DNA of 59,354 bases. Source: Magnetospirillum sulfuroxidans (GTDB taxonomy: Bacteria; Pseudomonadota; Alphaproteobacteria; Rhodospirillales; Magnetospirillaceae). Below the pieces are notes generated by a model that had not been told where the DNA came from, did no database searches, and saw only the letters and a program-made list of their open reading frames with translations. Position 1 is the first letter of the stretch. Each line of letters starts with the position of its first letter. Shown one piece after another: positions 33,458 through 42,323 of this stretch. The stretch is taken from NCBI RefSeq assembly GCF_018224925.1, contig NZ_JAGTUF010000020.1:1-59354 (forward strand), in the 5' to 3' direction. The position numbers and the translations under genes are program-made.

Positions 33458-35284
33458 TCAGCCGATGCGGCCAAGGCTTTGACCGCCACCCGGCGGGCCG
33501 TCCAGTTGCGGCGCGCCGGTATTGGCGGTTTGCTTCATCAGCTTTTCCACCTCTTCCTGCATCTTGCCGGCCACTTCGACGATGGGGGCGAAGCCGCGCG
33601 GATCGGCGATGCGTTGCAGCAAGGCCTTGCCGTGGGCGAGAACGACCAAGGCTTCTTCCTTGTGCGCGGGCAACAGCGGTTGCGTCTGTCGGCGCAGCCG
33701 GGCGGGGATGCGGCGCAGCAGGCCCATGCGGCGGTTGGACAGCACCTTATAATTCATCACTTCGGCCAACAGATCGAGGTAATCGCAGGGAGACAGCGCC
33801 TCGAACAGGTGTTCGATCAGCTCTATTTCGCTGAATTCCAAGATCAGGAAGACGCGCTGGGTTTTTTGCCAATCGGCGATGAATTGACCGACATCGGCCA
33901 GACGCTGGGCGATCTCTGGCGCGAAGACGGTGCTATCCAGCATCTTCCAGGCCTTGGATGAGGCCATCGGCAATTTGCCGGGCAAGCCGAAATTCCGGCT
34001 GAGTTGTTGCGCCACCGCCAGCAAGGCGCGGCTGTCGCATTCATGCGTTGCCTTGCCCCAACAGGCATAAAGCAAATCAAGGGCGGCGAAATCGGATTGC
34101 GGTCCCTCGTCGTCGAGCAGGGCGGCCAAAGCGGTTCGATCGGCGGGCAGATCCGCGCTCCCGCGCGCTTCGCCCTTGGTTTGGCCAAGGGTGGGGCAAT
34201 TGGCGGCGATGATCTGGTCCACCCGTGCCGCCAAGGCTGCTGCTTCCCCGGCGTCGGTTTTTTCGGCGTCGGTTTCCTTTGGGCTGACTTCCTCGGTGAC
34301 GGGGGCGTCGGCCAGGGGCAGGTTTTCCGGTTCAGGCTCGGGTTCCGGCAGGGGGGCGGGTTCTGGCGTGGGCTCGGGCTCGGGCTCGGTTAAATGCTCT
34401 GGCGCCATGGGCGGCTCTGGCGTCGGCATCTCGGGCGCCGCCGCCGGACGTGAGGGCGGGCGGCGTTTGGTCTTGACCTTGACCTTGAGATCCGGCTTTT
34501 CCGGTTCCGCCGTGTCAGTCACGGTTTGTGGCGGTGGTGGCGGCTCCGCCGTTGGGATGGCGGGGGCCGCTTGCTGGGATTTGACCCGCAATTTGCGGCC
34601 GGCCTTGCGATGGATTTTCACGTGCCGCGTGGTCGGCGCCTCTGGCTCAGGCTCGGGCTCGGATAAGGTTTCCGCCGGTTGCGCGGCTTGGGCGCGCGGT
34701 GGGGGGATGAAAGTGTCGATAACCTCGTCGACCAGCGGCAACGGCGCCATGTTGCTGGCGTTGGTTTCCGCCAAGGGGGCCGCCATGACGGCGGGGGGGG
34801 ACGGTTCGGCGGTCCAGCCGCCGGGGGGGCTGGTGTTGGCAGGCCCCATTTCATCAAGCAAAAATCGGTCGTTTTCCGCCTGGGGCGAGGGCGACGGCAG
34901 GGTCGTCGCCGTTTCCGGCCGTGGGCTGTTGCTTTTGCGGCGCTGCCGGCGGCGTTGTTCGGCGCTGGTGAAATCGGGGAAAGCCGGCACGATGGCTTGC
35001 GCCTGCGTGGCGCGGGCGCCGGCCAGGACGGCATCGACGACGCGCAATTGCGGTAGCATGTCTTCGTGGCCGCTGTCGTCGCCAGGAGCCGCGGCGGAAG
35101 CGGCGGGCGTGTGCGGCAACCCGGCCTCCAGGGTCTGGGCGATGCCATACAGGCTGCCGGGGGGGGCCGTCGCGTCATCGTCCGCGGCCAGCACATGCTC
35201 CAGCGTATCGGCCAGCTGCTCTGCCGGGATACCGACGATATCGGCCGGGATGCACCGGCTGCGTGCCGAGGTTGTGATGCTCAT
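33458..35284 (-). CDS. Unknown protein with long P/E/K-rich linker
   Basis: 608 aa, no signal peptide or TM helix. N-terminal ~100 residues include a helical segment (GIPAEQLADTLEHVLAADDD). Residues ~130-390 are low-complexity, with PEPEPEP and EPEPEPE stretches and basic patches (HRKAGRKLRVK, KVKVKTKRRPP). The C-terminal ~220 residues (ALAARVDQIIAANCPTL to the end) look like a folded helical domain. I do not recognise the family. A GTG at 35290 is also possible. It follows rsmA by 18 nt and may be co-transcribed at the operon's end. Confidence 0.7.
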   Translation of the reverse strand: MSITTSARSRCIPADIVGIPAEQLADTLEHVLAADDDATAPPGSLYGIAQTLEAGLPHTPAASAAAPGDDSGHEDMLPQLRVVDAVLAGARATQAQAIVPAFPDFTSAEQRRRQRRKSNSPRPETATTLPSPSPQAENDRFLLDEMGPANTSPPGGWTAEPSPPAVMAAPLAETNASNMAPLPLVDEVIDTFIPPPRAQAAQPAETLSEPEPEPEAPTTRHVKIHRKAGRKLRVKSQQAAPAIPTAEPPPPPQTVTDTAEPEKPDLKVKVKTKRRPPSRPAAAPEMPTPEPPMAPEHLTEPEPEPTPEPAPLPEPEPEPENLPLADAPVTEEVSPKETDAEKTDAGEAAALAARVDQIIAANCPTLGQTKGEARGSADLPADRTALAALLDDEGPQSDFAALDLLYACWGKATHECDSRALLAVAQQLSRNFGLPGKLPMASSKAWKMLDSTVFAPEIAQRLADVGQFIADWQKTQRVFLILEFSEIELIEHLFEALSPCDYLDLLAEVMNYKVLSNRRMGLLRRIPARLRRQTQPLLPAHKEEALVVLAHGKALLQRIADPRGFAPIVEVAGKMQEEVEKLMKQTANTGAPQLDGPPGGGQSLGRIG

Positions 35285-35302
35285 GTGCACACCATAGCAT
35301 GG

Positions 35303-36130
35303 CTATGGGTGTTCATGCCGATCCAAAAGTTCGGCAAGGGCGCAGAACTCGGCGACCGATAATTCCTCGGCCCGCGCCGTTGGCGCGATGCCGGACGCGG
35401 CCAGGATTTCCTCGGCTGGCCCAAGTGATTTCAAGCTTGAACGCAACATTTTACGGCGCTGGCCAAAGGCGGCGGCGGTGACCCGTTCCAGCGTTTCCAT
35501 CCGGGCCGGAGCCAGCGGCTGCGCCCGTGGCACCAATTGCACCACCGTTGACATGACGTTGGGCGGTGGGGTGAAGGCGCGCTTGTCCACATTGAACAGC
35601 GGTTGAACATGGCACAGCCACTGGGTGATCACCGACAATCGGCCGTAATCGGGACTGCGCGGGGCGGCGGCCAGTCGGTCCACCACTTCTTTTTGGAACA
35701 TCAGGGTCAGGCTTTCAAAAGCCTGAATTCGGCGCAGCCAGGCCAGCAGCAGCACGGTCGAGATGTTGTAGGGCAGATTGGCGACGATGCGGCGCGGGGC
35801 TTCGCCTAAACTGGCCGCATCGACCTGCAAGGCGTCGCCGGCGATAATTTCCAGGCGGCCGGGATAGGCGGCGGCAATTTCGCCTTGGATGGCGATGGCG
35901 CGGTCGTCGCGCTCGATGGCGATGAGCTGGGCGCCGGCCTCGAGCAAGGCCCGTGTCAGGCCACCCGGTCCGGGGCCGATCTCGATGGTGGTGCCAAGAC
36001 TCAGATTGCCGGCGGCACGGGCAATGCGGCCGGTCAGGTTAAGGTCAAGCAGGAAGTGCTGGCCCAGCGATTTGCGGGCGGTCAATCCATGGGCGGCGAG
36101 GACGTCGCGCAAGGGGGGGAGTTCAGCCAA
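35303..36130 (-). CDS. rsmA: 16S rRNA dimethyladenosine transferase
   Basis: 275 aa. Methylates two adjacent adenines near the 3' end of 16S rRNA. SLGQHFLLD at the N-terminus, SAM motif IEIGPGPGGLT, and catalytic NLPYNIST; the C-terminal FGQRRKMLRSSLK helps RNA binding. Standard length. Its ATG overlaps pdxA by 8 nt, and gene order lptD-surA-pdxA-rsmA is the classical one. Confidence 0.97.
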   Translation of the reverse strand: MAELPPLRDVLAAHGLTARKSLGQHFLLDLNLTGRIARAAGNLSLGTTIEIGPGPGGLTRALLEAGAQLIAIERDDRAIAIQGEIAAAYPGRLEIIAGDALQVDAASLGEAPRRIVANLPYNISTVLLLAWLRRIQAFESLTLMFQKEVVDRLAAAPRSPDYGRLSVITQWLCHVQPLFNVDKRAFTPPPNVMSTVVQLVPRAQPLAPARMETLERVTAAAFGQRRKMLRSSLKSLGPAEEILAASGIAPTARAEELSVAEFCALAELLDRHEHP

Positions 36131-37133
36131 GGTGTCGGCTCCGGTTGGTGGCCATGGCGGCGGCCATGTTCAACGCCGCCATCAGGCTGGTTTCCACGGC
36201 TTGGCCGGTGCCGGCCAAGGCGAAAGCGGTTCCATGATCGGGGGAGGTGCGGATGATCGGCAGCCCCAAGGTGACATTGACGCCGCCGTCGAAATCGATG
36301 GTCTTGATGGGGATCAGGGCCTGATCGTGATACATGCACAAGGCCGCGTCATAGGTGGCGCGGGCGCGGGCATGGAACAAGGTATCGGCGGGCAGCGGGC
36401 CGATTGCGTCGATGCCGTGGCGGCGCAGTTCGGCGATCGCGGGGGCAACGATATCGGCGTCTTCGTGCCCCATGGCGCCGTTCTCGCCGGCATGGGGGTT
36501 GAGACCGGCGACGGCCAGACGGGGGGTGGCGACGGCGAAATCGCGTCGCAACGCGGCGGCGGTAACGCGGCCGGCATGGACGATGGCCTGGGTGGTCAGC
36601 CCGGCGATGGCTTGGGCCAGGGACAGATGGATGGTGACCGGGACCACGCGCAATTGCGGGCAGGCCAGCATCATCACTTCCTGGCCGTCTTGCCCCAAGA
36701 GATGGGCCAGATATTCGGTGTGGCCGGGAAAACCAAAGCCGCCCTGGTACAGTACCGCCTTGTTGATGGGGTTGGTGACCAGCGCCGCCACCCGCCCTTG
36801 TGTCGCCAACTGGACGGCACGGGCGATGGACTCCAGCACCGTTTGGGTGTTGGCGGGGTCGGGGCGGCCTGGCGTCACCGGCTGGGTCAGGGGATGGGGG
36901 AGGACCGGCAAGGCCTGGGCGAACACGGCCGCGGCCTGTTCCGGCGCGCTGATGCTGGCGATGGGAACGTCCCAGCCCAATCCATCGGCCAGTTCACGCA
37001 GCCGCTCGGGGTCGTCAAGGACCAGGAAAGGGCGATCCAGGCGTTGGCGTTGCCGCCACGCCTTCAAGCTTAATTCGCCGCCGATTCCGGCCGGCTCGCC
37101 CATGGTCAGGGCCAGGGGCGGCTGATTGGTCAT
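36123..37133 (-). CDS. pdxA: 4-hydroxythreonine-4-phosphate dehydrogenase PdxA
   Basis: 336 aa. Pyridoxal-phosphate biosynthesis, oxidises 4-phosphohydroxy-L-threonine. Starts LALTMGEPAGIGGEL, a variant of the usual GDPAGIGPE, followed by VTNPINKAVL, GHTEYLA, NPHAGENG and MYHDQALIPIK metal/substrate motifs. A longer in-frame reading to 37472 runs into the surA gene and is not credible. It begins 10 nt after the surA stop and overlaps rsmA by 8 nt. Confidence 0.95.
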   Translation of the reverse strand: MTNQPPLALTMGEPAGIGGELSLKAWRQRQRLDRPFLVLDDPERLRELADGLGWDVPIASISAPEQAAAVFAQALPVLPHPLTQPVTPGRPDPANTQTVLESIARAVQLATQGRVAALVTNPINKAVLYQGGFGFPGHTEYLAHLLGQDGQEVMMLACPQLRVVPVTIHLSLAQAIAGLTTQAIVHAGRVTAAALRRDFAVATPRLAVAGLNPHAGENGAMGHEDADIVAPAIAELRRHGIDAIGPLPADTLFHARARATYDAALCMYHDQALIPIKTIDFDGGVNVTLGLPIIRTSPDHGTAFALAGTGQAVETSLMAALNMAAAMATNRSRHLG

Positions 37134-37143
37134 GCTGGGCCGA

Positions 37144-38412
37144 TCACATGCGGACATCGACAAAGGCGGCGCGGCGCAAGTTGCGCAGGTATCGGCGCGC
37201 CAACATGTCGCGACGCTCATCCTCAATCTGACGGCGGATTTGTGCGGCGGTTGGCGGTGTCGCCACCAGGGCATCCTGGCGCGAGCACACCATGGGAACG
37301 ATGATGCCTTCGGGAGTGTCCAAAGGCGGACCGGCTTGATTGGGCGGCAAGGCCGCAACGACGTTCTTGAGTTCAGGAGGCAATTCGCCGATGCGAATCG
37401 GTCCCTGCCGGGTCGGGATCGCGGCGCCGGCCTTGGTGGCCAAGGCGTCCAGTTCGGCACAGCTTTTGGCATTACGGGTCAGGCCAAAGGCGCGTTCCAA
37501 CAATTCTTGCTTGGGCGGGGCGCCGGCGGGCACCGGCAAGATCAGGCGCGACACGGTGACGGTACTGTCCTCGGCACTGACGCTTTGCCCGACGATCCGG
37601 GTTTCCAGCACGGTCAGCAGATAATAACCGGTGGCGGTGCGAACCAGGGGGGATGTCTGGCCATGGCCGAGGTTTTCCAAGACCGCCGCGACTTCCTCAT
37701 CGACCATGCCTTGCGACACCCAGCCGAGCTGGCCGCCATTAGAGGAGGTCGGCGAGCGCGAAAATTGGCGTGCCAGCGATGCGAAGGGGGTGCCTTGGTG
37801 CAGCCCTTCAAGCAGCTTTTCGCCCAATTGACGGGTTTCGTCTTCCTGTTCGTGGCTTTCCACCGGCAGGAAGATTTCAGCGGCGCGGACTTCGCGCAGT
37901 CCTTGGCGTTCGCTGATGCTTTGCAGACGATCATTGACTTCTTCGTCGCCGATACGGATTTGCGGACCGACGACGCGCGTCACCAGTCGCATCCAGGTCA
38001 GATCAGCGCGAATTTGATCACGCACCCGAGTCGGGTCAACGCCCTGACGGCCGAGATTGGCGAGCAAGGCCCCCCGAGGCATTCGACTTTGCTGCTCGAC
38101 CATGGCGATGGCGCCATCGACGTCGGAGTTGGAGAGGACAATGCCCAGACGCTGGGCTTCTTGCAATTGCAGGCGTTCGTCGATCATTTTCCGCAAGACC
38201 TGCGGCAGCATCCGCTTCCGGGAATCCTGGGAATCGGGGATGTTGGACGAGACCAAAGCCAAGCGCATCCGGGCGTCCAGATCACGGAAGGAAATGGCTT
38301 CGTCATTGACCACGGCGACCACTCGGTCAAGCATTTGCGCCTGGGCGCGGCCCAAGGCGCAAAGGCTGAATGCGCCCGCCATCAAGCAGAGAAAGACAAA
38401 ACGAAAAAACAT
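37144..38412 (-). CDS. surA: Periplasmic chaperone / peptidyl-prolyl isomerase SurA
   Basis: 422 aa. Signal peptide MFFRFVFLCLMAGAFSLCALGRAQA, then the SurA N-terminal chaperone region (LDRVVAVVNDEAISFRDLDAR; VLRKMIDERLQLQEAQRLGI), a parvulin domain (VRAAEIFLPV...FSRSPTSSNGGQLGWVSQGMV) and a more divergent second segment. Guides outer-membrane proteins, including LptD, across the periplasm. Start at 38412 has GGAAGG upstream. Sits between lptD and pdxA. Confidence 0.94.
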   Translation of the reverse strand: MFFRFVFLCLMAGAFSLCALGRAQAQMLDRVVAVVNDEAISFRDLDARMRLALVSSNIPDSQDSRKRMLPQVLRKMIDERLQLQEAQRLGIVLSNSDVDGAIAMVEQQSRMPRGALLANLGRQGVDPTRVRDQIRADLTWMRLVTRVVGPQIRIGDEEVNDRLQSISERQGLREVRAAEIFLPVESHEQEDETRQLGEKLLEGLHQGTPFASLARQFSRSPTSSNGGQLGWVSQGMVDEEVAAVLENLGHGQTSPLVRTATGYYLLTVLETRIVGQSVSAEDSTVTVSRLILPVPAGAPPKQELLERAFGLTRNAKSCAELDALATKAGAAIPTRQGPIRIGELPPELKNVVAALPPNQAGPPLDTPEGIIVPMVCSRQDALVATPPTAAQIRRQIEDERRDMLARRYLRNLRRAAFVDVRM

Positions 38413-38461
38413 GCTATGTCCTTCCTGTCGTGAACGGCGAAAATGGTGGTGTGTGCTGTGC

Positions 38462-41119
38462 TTAGAAAACATTGATTGGAACATCGCCAAGGGTTTTAAA
38501 TACAATGTTAAATGTGAGTTCATACCCTGAGTAATCGTCTCTATCGTTTGTCGTCGTTCTTCTGAAATTAGTTACAAAAGCGAAGCATTCATCTGAGTAA
38601 GTGGCCTTTCCGCCCCAACTCTGGATGTCTCCTCCGTCCAGCAGGTCTGAGCTGACTTGCGCCATAACTGACCAATACCGCGAAATATTCGAGCTGAGGG
38701 AATTGACCAAGGCATGGCGCCGGTCGAAGGTTTGGCCGGAATCGCCCGATTTCTCCAGCATGAGATAGGTGGTGTTCAGGCGCAAGAGCGGCGAGCCGAG
38801 GCTCAAGGTATTCTCGTTCCGCCGTACCTCCAAAGAGTCCTTATCCAGACGAATACGGTTGAGCAAGGCAACGTTGCCCGTGGGCGCAATGTCGAGGCGG
38901 CCGACATAATCGGAAAGATAATCGTCGAAGCCTTGACCAGGAGCAAAGGTGCTGTCCTTGCGGGCCCGCCAACCCTGGGCCAGTTGCCCGGTGATGAAGC
39001 CGCCCCTGCGAGGATAGGCGCTCCACCGCAATCCATAGCCGCCGCGAATACCGCCCTCGACCCGGTCCAATCCGGTCATGCGGTTGGGACTGAGGGCGTT
39101 GATCTCATCGAGTTCGAAGCTCTGCGAATCCTCGTTGGGAATGTTCCGCGGATTACCGCCATTGGGACTGGCCGCGATCATCAGCAAGGGTTCGATAATT
39201 TGCGGCATGGTGGCGCTGGAACGGAAGAAGGGCTGGCGCCAGTTCAACGCCACCTGGGGGATGACGCGACCGCTATTGGCCGAGCCCTGATTGTCGTCAA
39301 GATGGTCGGCGTGATAGGCGTCACCGCGCAACGAAGCGGTAAAATCGGTCATGTCGCCCATGCGGCCGAGAAATGGGCGGTTCCAGGCGACTTGAGTGGA
39401 GACGCGGTTGGCGGCCAAGCCTTCACTGCGGGCATAGGACAAGGTGTCGGCATCGACGCTCCAGTACCCGCCGCGTGACGATGGCATGCCGATATGGCTG
39501 AAGGTGGCATGCGGCAAAACCAGGGGGGAAGAGCCAGGGTCGTCTTGTTCCCGCAATCCCTGATAGGCAAGACCTTCGACCAGGGCGTAATTGCGACGGC
39601 CAAACCCTTCCAGATAGGGGCGCGAGGTCAGCCACGGCTGATTGCGCTGAAACGAATAACCATAAATACCGGTATAAGTATCATCGCTGGAGCGCTGTAC
39701 TTGATAGCCGGCACGCCAGACATTGCTGAGATCGAAGCGGCCGCTGGCGTCAATATGGCCGCGCAAATCGGCGCTGTATTTGTCGGCGGTCAGACTGGCA
39801 TTGGTCCTGGTCTCCCCCTCGGCTCCCTGCCAGCGATGTTCGCCCGCCAACACGACGCGTTGAAGGATCGAGCGGCCTTTGTTGTCAAGGTTGGGAACCT
39901 TGCTGGCACCGGAACTGGGGAACAGAAAACGCGGCGTGAAGGTCAGGTCCTGATTGTCGGCGATGGCCCAGAAATAGGGGGTGGCGATATTGGTGCCCAA
40001 ATTGGAGGACTGGCCGGCGCTGGGGATCAAAAAGCCGGTGCGGCGTCGGACGGTTGGGTCCGGATGAGCCATATAGGGGGTATAAAAAACGGGAATTCCG
40101 GCGAATTCCAGCCAGGCGTCGCGATATTCGATTTCCTGCTCAGCCTGATTATGGGTGACTCGTTCGGCCTTGAGCTCCCACAAGGGGCGGCGATCCGGGT
40201 GGCGGCGGCAAGGCTCGCAAGCGGTATAGATGCCGTTGTTGAAATCCGTGAGATTGCCGCCTGTACGGGTGCCATTGGCGGCGCTCAGGCGGGAGGCATC
40301 GGCCAGGATCACTTTGATTTCCTTGGCGACGCCGTCTTTGAAATCGCCGGTCAACTCGAAGTAATCGGCAAACACCACTTCGCCCTTGGCCTCGGTGATG
40401 ATGACATTGCCCGAGGCGGAGATGATGTCCTGTTTCAGGTTGTAGCTGACCGTGTCGGCAACCAGGGTGTGGTTGGTCTGGACGATTTCAACCCGGCCCT
40501 TGGCGGTGACGATGCCTAATTCGCGGTCGTGCAGGATCTGGTCGGCATTGAGTTGAACCGGCTCTTCCGCCTGATCCGGGCCGCTGGGGATTTGCGTTGC
40601 GACGGACAGACGCTCATCCGGCGCAACCGGGACCGACGGCGGGGAAGGGGGGCGGGCTGCCCCCGGCGGCGATGGCGGGGCCGTTGTCGGGGTGGCCCGC
40701 TCTTCGTTCCAGGCGCTGCCCCAACCGGAAATATCCCCAGGCCGCGGACCATTCGCAACCGGAATGGCGGTGGGCGGGGAATACGAAGGAGCGATCCCCG
40801 GACGGATTTGCGGCCGAGTGGCCGAACGCGTATCCGACGATGGCGCTATGGTGGGCTGACTGCCCCAAGCGTCGCCCCAGCCACCGACATCGGCCGGCGC
40901 CGGACCTGTGGGCAGCGGCGCTGTGGCGACGGTGGCCGCGGCGGGCATGGTGGTCGAGGGGATCGTGGTGCGCGGCCGGGCCGGCGTCGCCGTTGGGACG
41001 ACGGCGCCGTCGTCGCCCCAGGCGTCACCCCACGATCCCACGTCCGCCGGCGAAGCGGCGGTTGCGGGGCTGGCTGCGGCCAGAGAGGCGACAAAGAGGG
41101 CGGGGCGCAATATCCGCAT
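38462..41119 (-). CDS. lptD: LPS-assembly outer-membrane protein LptD
   Basis: 885 aa. Signal peptide to ~21. Residues 22-185 are a P/T/A-rich extension carrying three similar units, PADVGSWGDAWGD (24-36), PADVGGWGDAWGS (75-87) and PGDISGWGSAWNE (127-138). Then the OstA/jellyroll domain (~190-320; LVADTVSYNLKQDIISASGNV) and the barrel (LWELKAERVTHNQAEQEIEYRDAWLEFAGIPVFYTPYMAHPDP to the end, final Phe). The CEPC (near 295) and late DECF cysteines fit the disulfides of the family. Inserts LPS in the outer leaflet. Starts 15 nt after the lptF stop. Confidence 0.95.
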   Translation of the reverse strand: MRILRPALFVASLAAASPATAASPADVGSWGDAWGDDGAVVPTATPARPRTTIPSTTMPAAATVATAPLPTGPAPADVGGWGDAWGSQPTIAPSSDTRSATRPQIRPGIAPSYSPPTAIPVANGPRPGDISGWGSAWNEERATPTTAPPSPPGAARPPSPPSVPVAPDERLSVATQIPSGPDQAEEPVQLNADQILHDRELGIVTAKGRVEIVQTNHTLVADTVSYNLKQDIISASGNVIITEAKGEVVFADYFELTGDFKDGVAKEIKVILADASRLSAANGTRTGGNLTDFNNGIYTACEPCRRHPDRRPLWELKAERVTHNQAEQEIEYRDAWLEFAGIPVFYTPYMAHPDPTVRRRTGFLIPSAGQSSNLGTNIATPYFWAIADNQDLTFTPRFLFPSSGASKVPNLDNKGRSILQRVVLAGEHRWQGAEGETRTNASLTADKYSADLRGHIDASGRFDLSNVWRAGYQVQRSSDDTYTGIYGYSFQRNQPWLTSRPYLEGFGRRNYALVEGLAYQGLREQDDPGSSPLVLPHATFSHIGMPSSRGGYWSVDADTLSYARSEGLAANRVSTQVAWNRPFLGRMGDMTDFTASLRGDAYHADHLDDNQGSANSGRVIPQVALNWRQPFFRSSATMPQIIEPLLMIAASPNGGNPRNIPNEDSQSFELDEINALSPNRMTGLDRVEGGIRGGYGLRWSAYPRRGGFITGQLAQGWRARKDSTFAPGQGFDDYLSDYVGRLDIAPTGNVALLNRIRLDKDSLEVRRNENTLSLGSPLLRLNTTYLMLEKSGDSGQTFDRRHALVNSLSSNISRYWSVMAQVSSDLLDGGDIQSWGGKATYSDECFAFVTNFRRTTTNDRDDYSGYELTFNIVFKTLGDVPINVF

Positions 41120-41134
41120 CGTGGCAAGCTTCCC

Positions 41135-42256
41135 TTAGGCCGCTTGCGCCGCGAATTTGCGGCGCAAGGGATTGTGACGTGGCGGATGGATCAGCACCCA
41201 GGGGCCGGCAATCAGCGGCAGGATGGCGAGGACGTACAAGAACGGCAAAAAGATCGGTTTGGCCGAAGCCAGATTGGCCAAGCCGAGGGCGGCGGCCTGG
41301 ACCCCGACCATGAGGGCGATGGCGGTCAGGATGGTCACGGTCTGACCGCGGCGGTCGAAACTGGCGCTGAGCAAGGTGGCCAGGGCGATCAAGGCGTAGC
41401 CCAGACTGTAGACGGGCGAGGTCAGGCGTTGATGCAGTTCGACCTTGGCCCGGCGAAAATCGGTGGAGCCCATTTCCTCTTCGCTGGCGTTGATGAGTTC
41501 GCCAAGCGAGCGTTCTCTCGCGTCGCGAAAGCGGTCGCCGCCGCCGCCATTGGCGGTGCTGAGATCGACGGTATAAGAATCAAAGTTCAGCACCGACAAT
41601 TGCCCGGTGCCTTCCGGCAATTGCTGGCGATTGCCGTTGACCATCAAGATGCGGGGGCCGTTTTCGGTGAAGACCAGGGCGCCGCGTTCGGCCATCAGCG
41701 TCACCGGCTTGGACGGCGTCCGCTTGTCATGCACCAAGATGCCCAGCAATTCGCCTTCGGCGTTGCGGGCGCGGACATAGATGGTCAAACCATTGCCGAA
41801 TTTGTTGAAGGTGCCTTCCTGCAACAGCACGTTGGAAATGTCGTTGCGGATGGACCATTGCAATTCGCGGAAGCTTTGCACCGTCAGCGGAATGATCCAC
41901 AGCGACAGCGCGTACCCGACCAATGTGGCCGCCGCCGCCAAAATCAGCGCCGGCTTGGCCAGGGTCCAATTGGACAGGCCGGCAGCGCGCAGAACCACCA
42001 ATTCGCGGTCGCTGTTGAGCTTGTTATAGGTGAACAAGATCACGGCAAACAAGGCGATGGGAATGATCACCACCAGGAAAGTGGGCATCAGCATGCCGGT
42101 GAGACGCAGGAAGGTTCCGACCGAGATGCCCTGGGTAACGATCATCTCGATCAGGCGCAGGGATTGCGTCAGCCACAAAACACAGGTCAGCGCGACGGAG
42201 ACGAAAAGCATCCCCACCGCCAGCTGACGTAGAAAATAGCGCGTAATTCCCTTCAT
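41135..42256 (-). CDS. lptF: LPS export ABC transporter permease LptF
   Basis: 373 aa. MKGITRYFLRQLAVG...TQSLRLIEMIVTQGISVGTF, then PTFLVVIIPIALF and the cytoplasmic coupling helix ELVVLRAAGLSNWTLAKPAL, a ~150-residue periplasmic beta-jellyroll, and three final TM helices (TSPVYSLGYALIALATLLSA). This is the LptF pattern. Normally followed by lptG; here lptD comes next. A longer reading to 42580 is not credible. A TATAAT box lies 10 nt upstream of the ATG. Confidence 0.93.
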   Translation of the reverse strand: MKGITRYFLRQLAVGMLFVSVALTCVLWLTQSLRLIEMIVTQGISVGTFLRLTGMLMPTFLVVIIPIALFAVILFTYNKLNSDRELVVLRAAGLSNWTLAKPALILAAAATLVGYALSLWIIPLTVQSFRELQWSIRNDISNVLLQEGTFNKFGNGLTIYVRARNAEGELLGILVHDKRTPSKPVTLMAERGALVFTENGPRILMVNGNRQQLPEGTGQLSVLNFDSYTVDLSTANGGGGDRFRDARERSLGELINASEEEMGSTDFRRAKVELHQRLTSPVYSLGYALIALATLLSASFDRRGQTVTILTAIALMVGVQAAALGLANLASAKPIFLPFLYVLAILPLIAGPWVLIHPPRHNPLRRKFAAQAA

Positions 42257-42265
42257 GGCGGGCGG

Positions 42266-42295
42266 ATTATAGACAGCCAAGGCGCGCCGACCAAA
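42266..42295 (-). promoter_or_regulatory. Putative promoter of the lptF-lptD operon
   Basis: On the minus strand TTTGGT (42295-42290), an 18-bp spacer, then TATAAT (42271-42266), a perfect -10. Transcription would start only a few bases before the lptF ATG, giving a very short leader. Confidence 0.4.
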
Positions 42296-42323
42296 GGGAA
42301 TCTGGTCTGGACGAAAATCCGTT

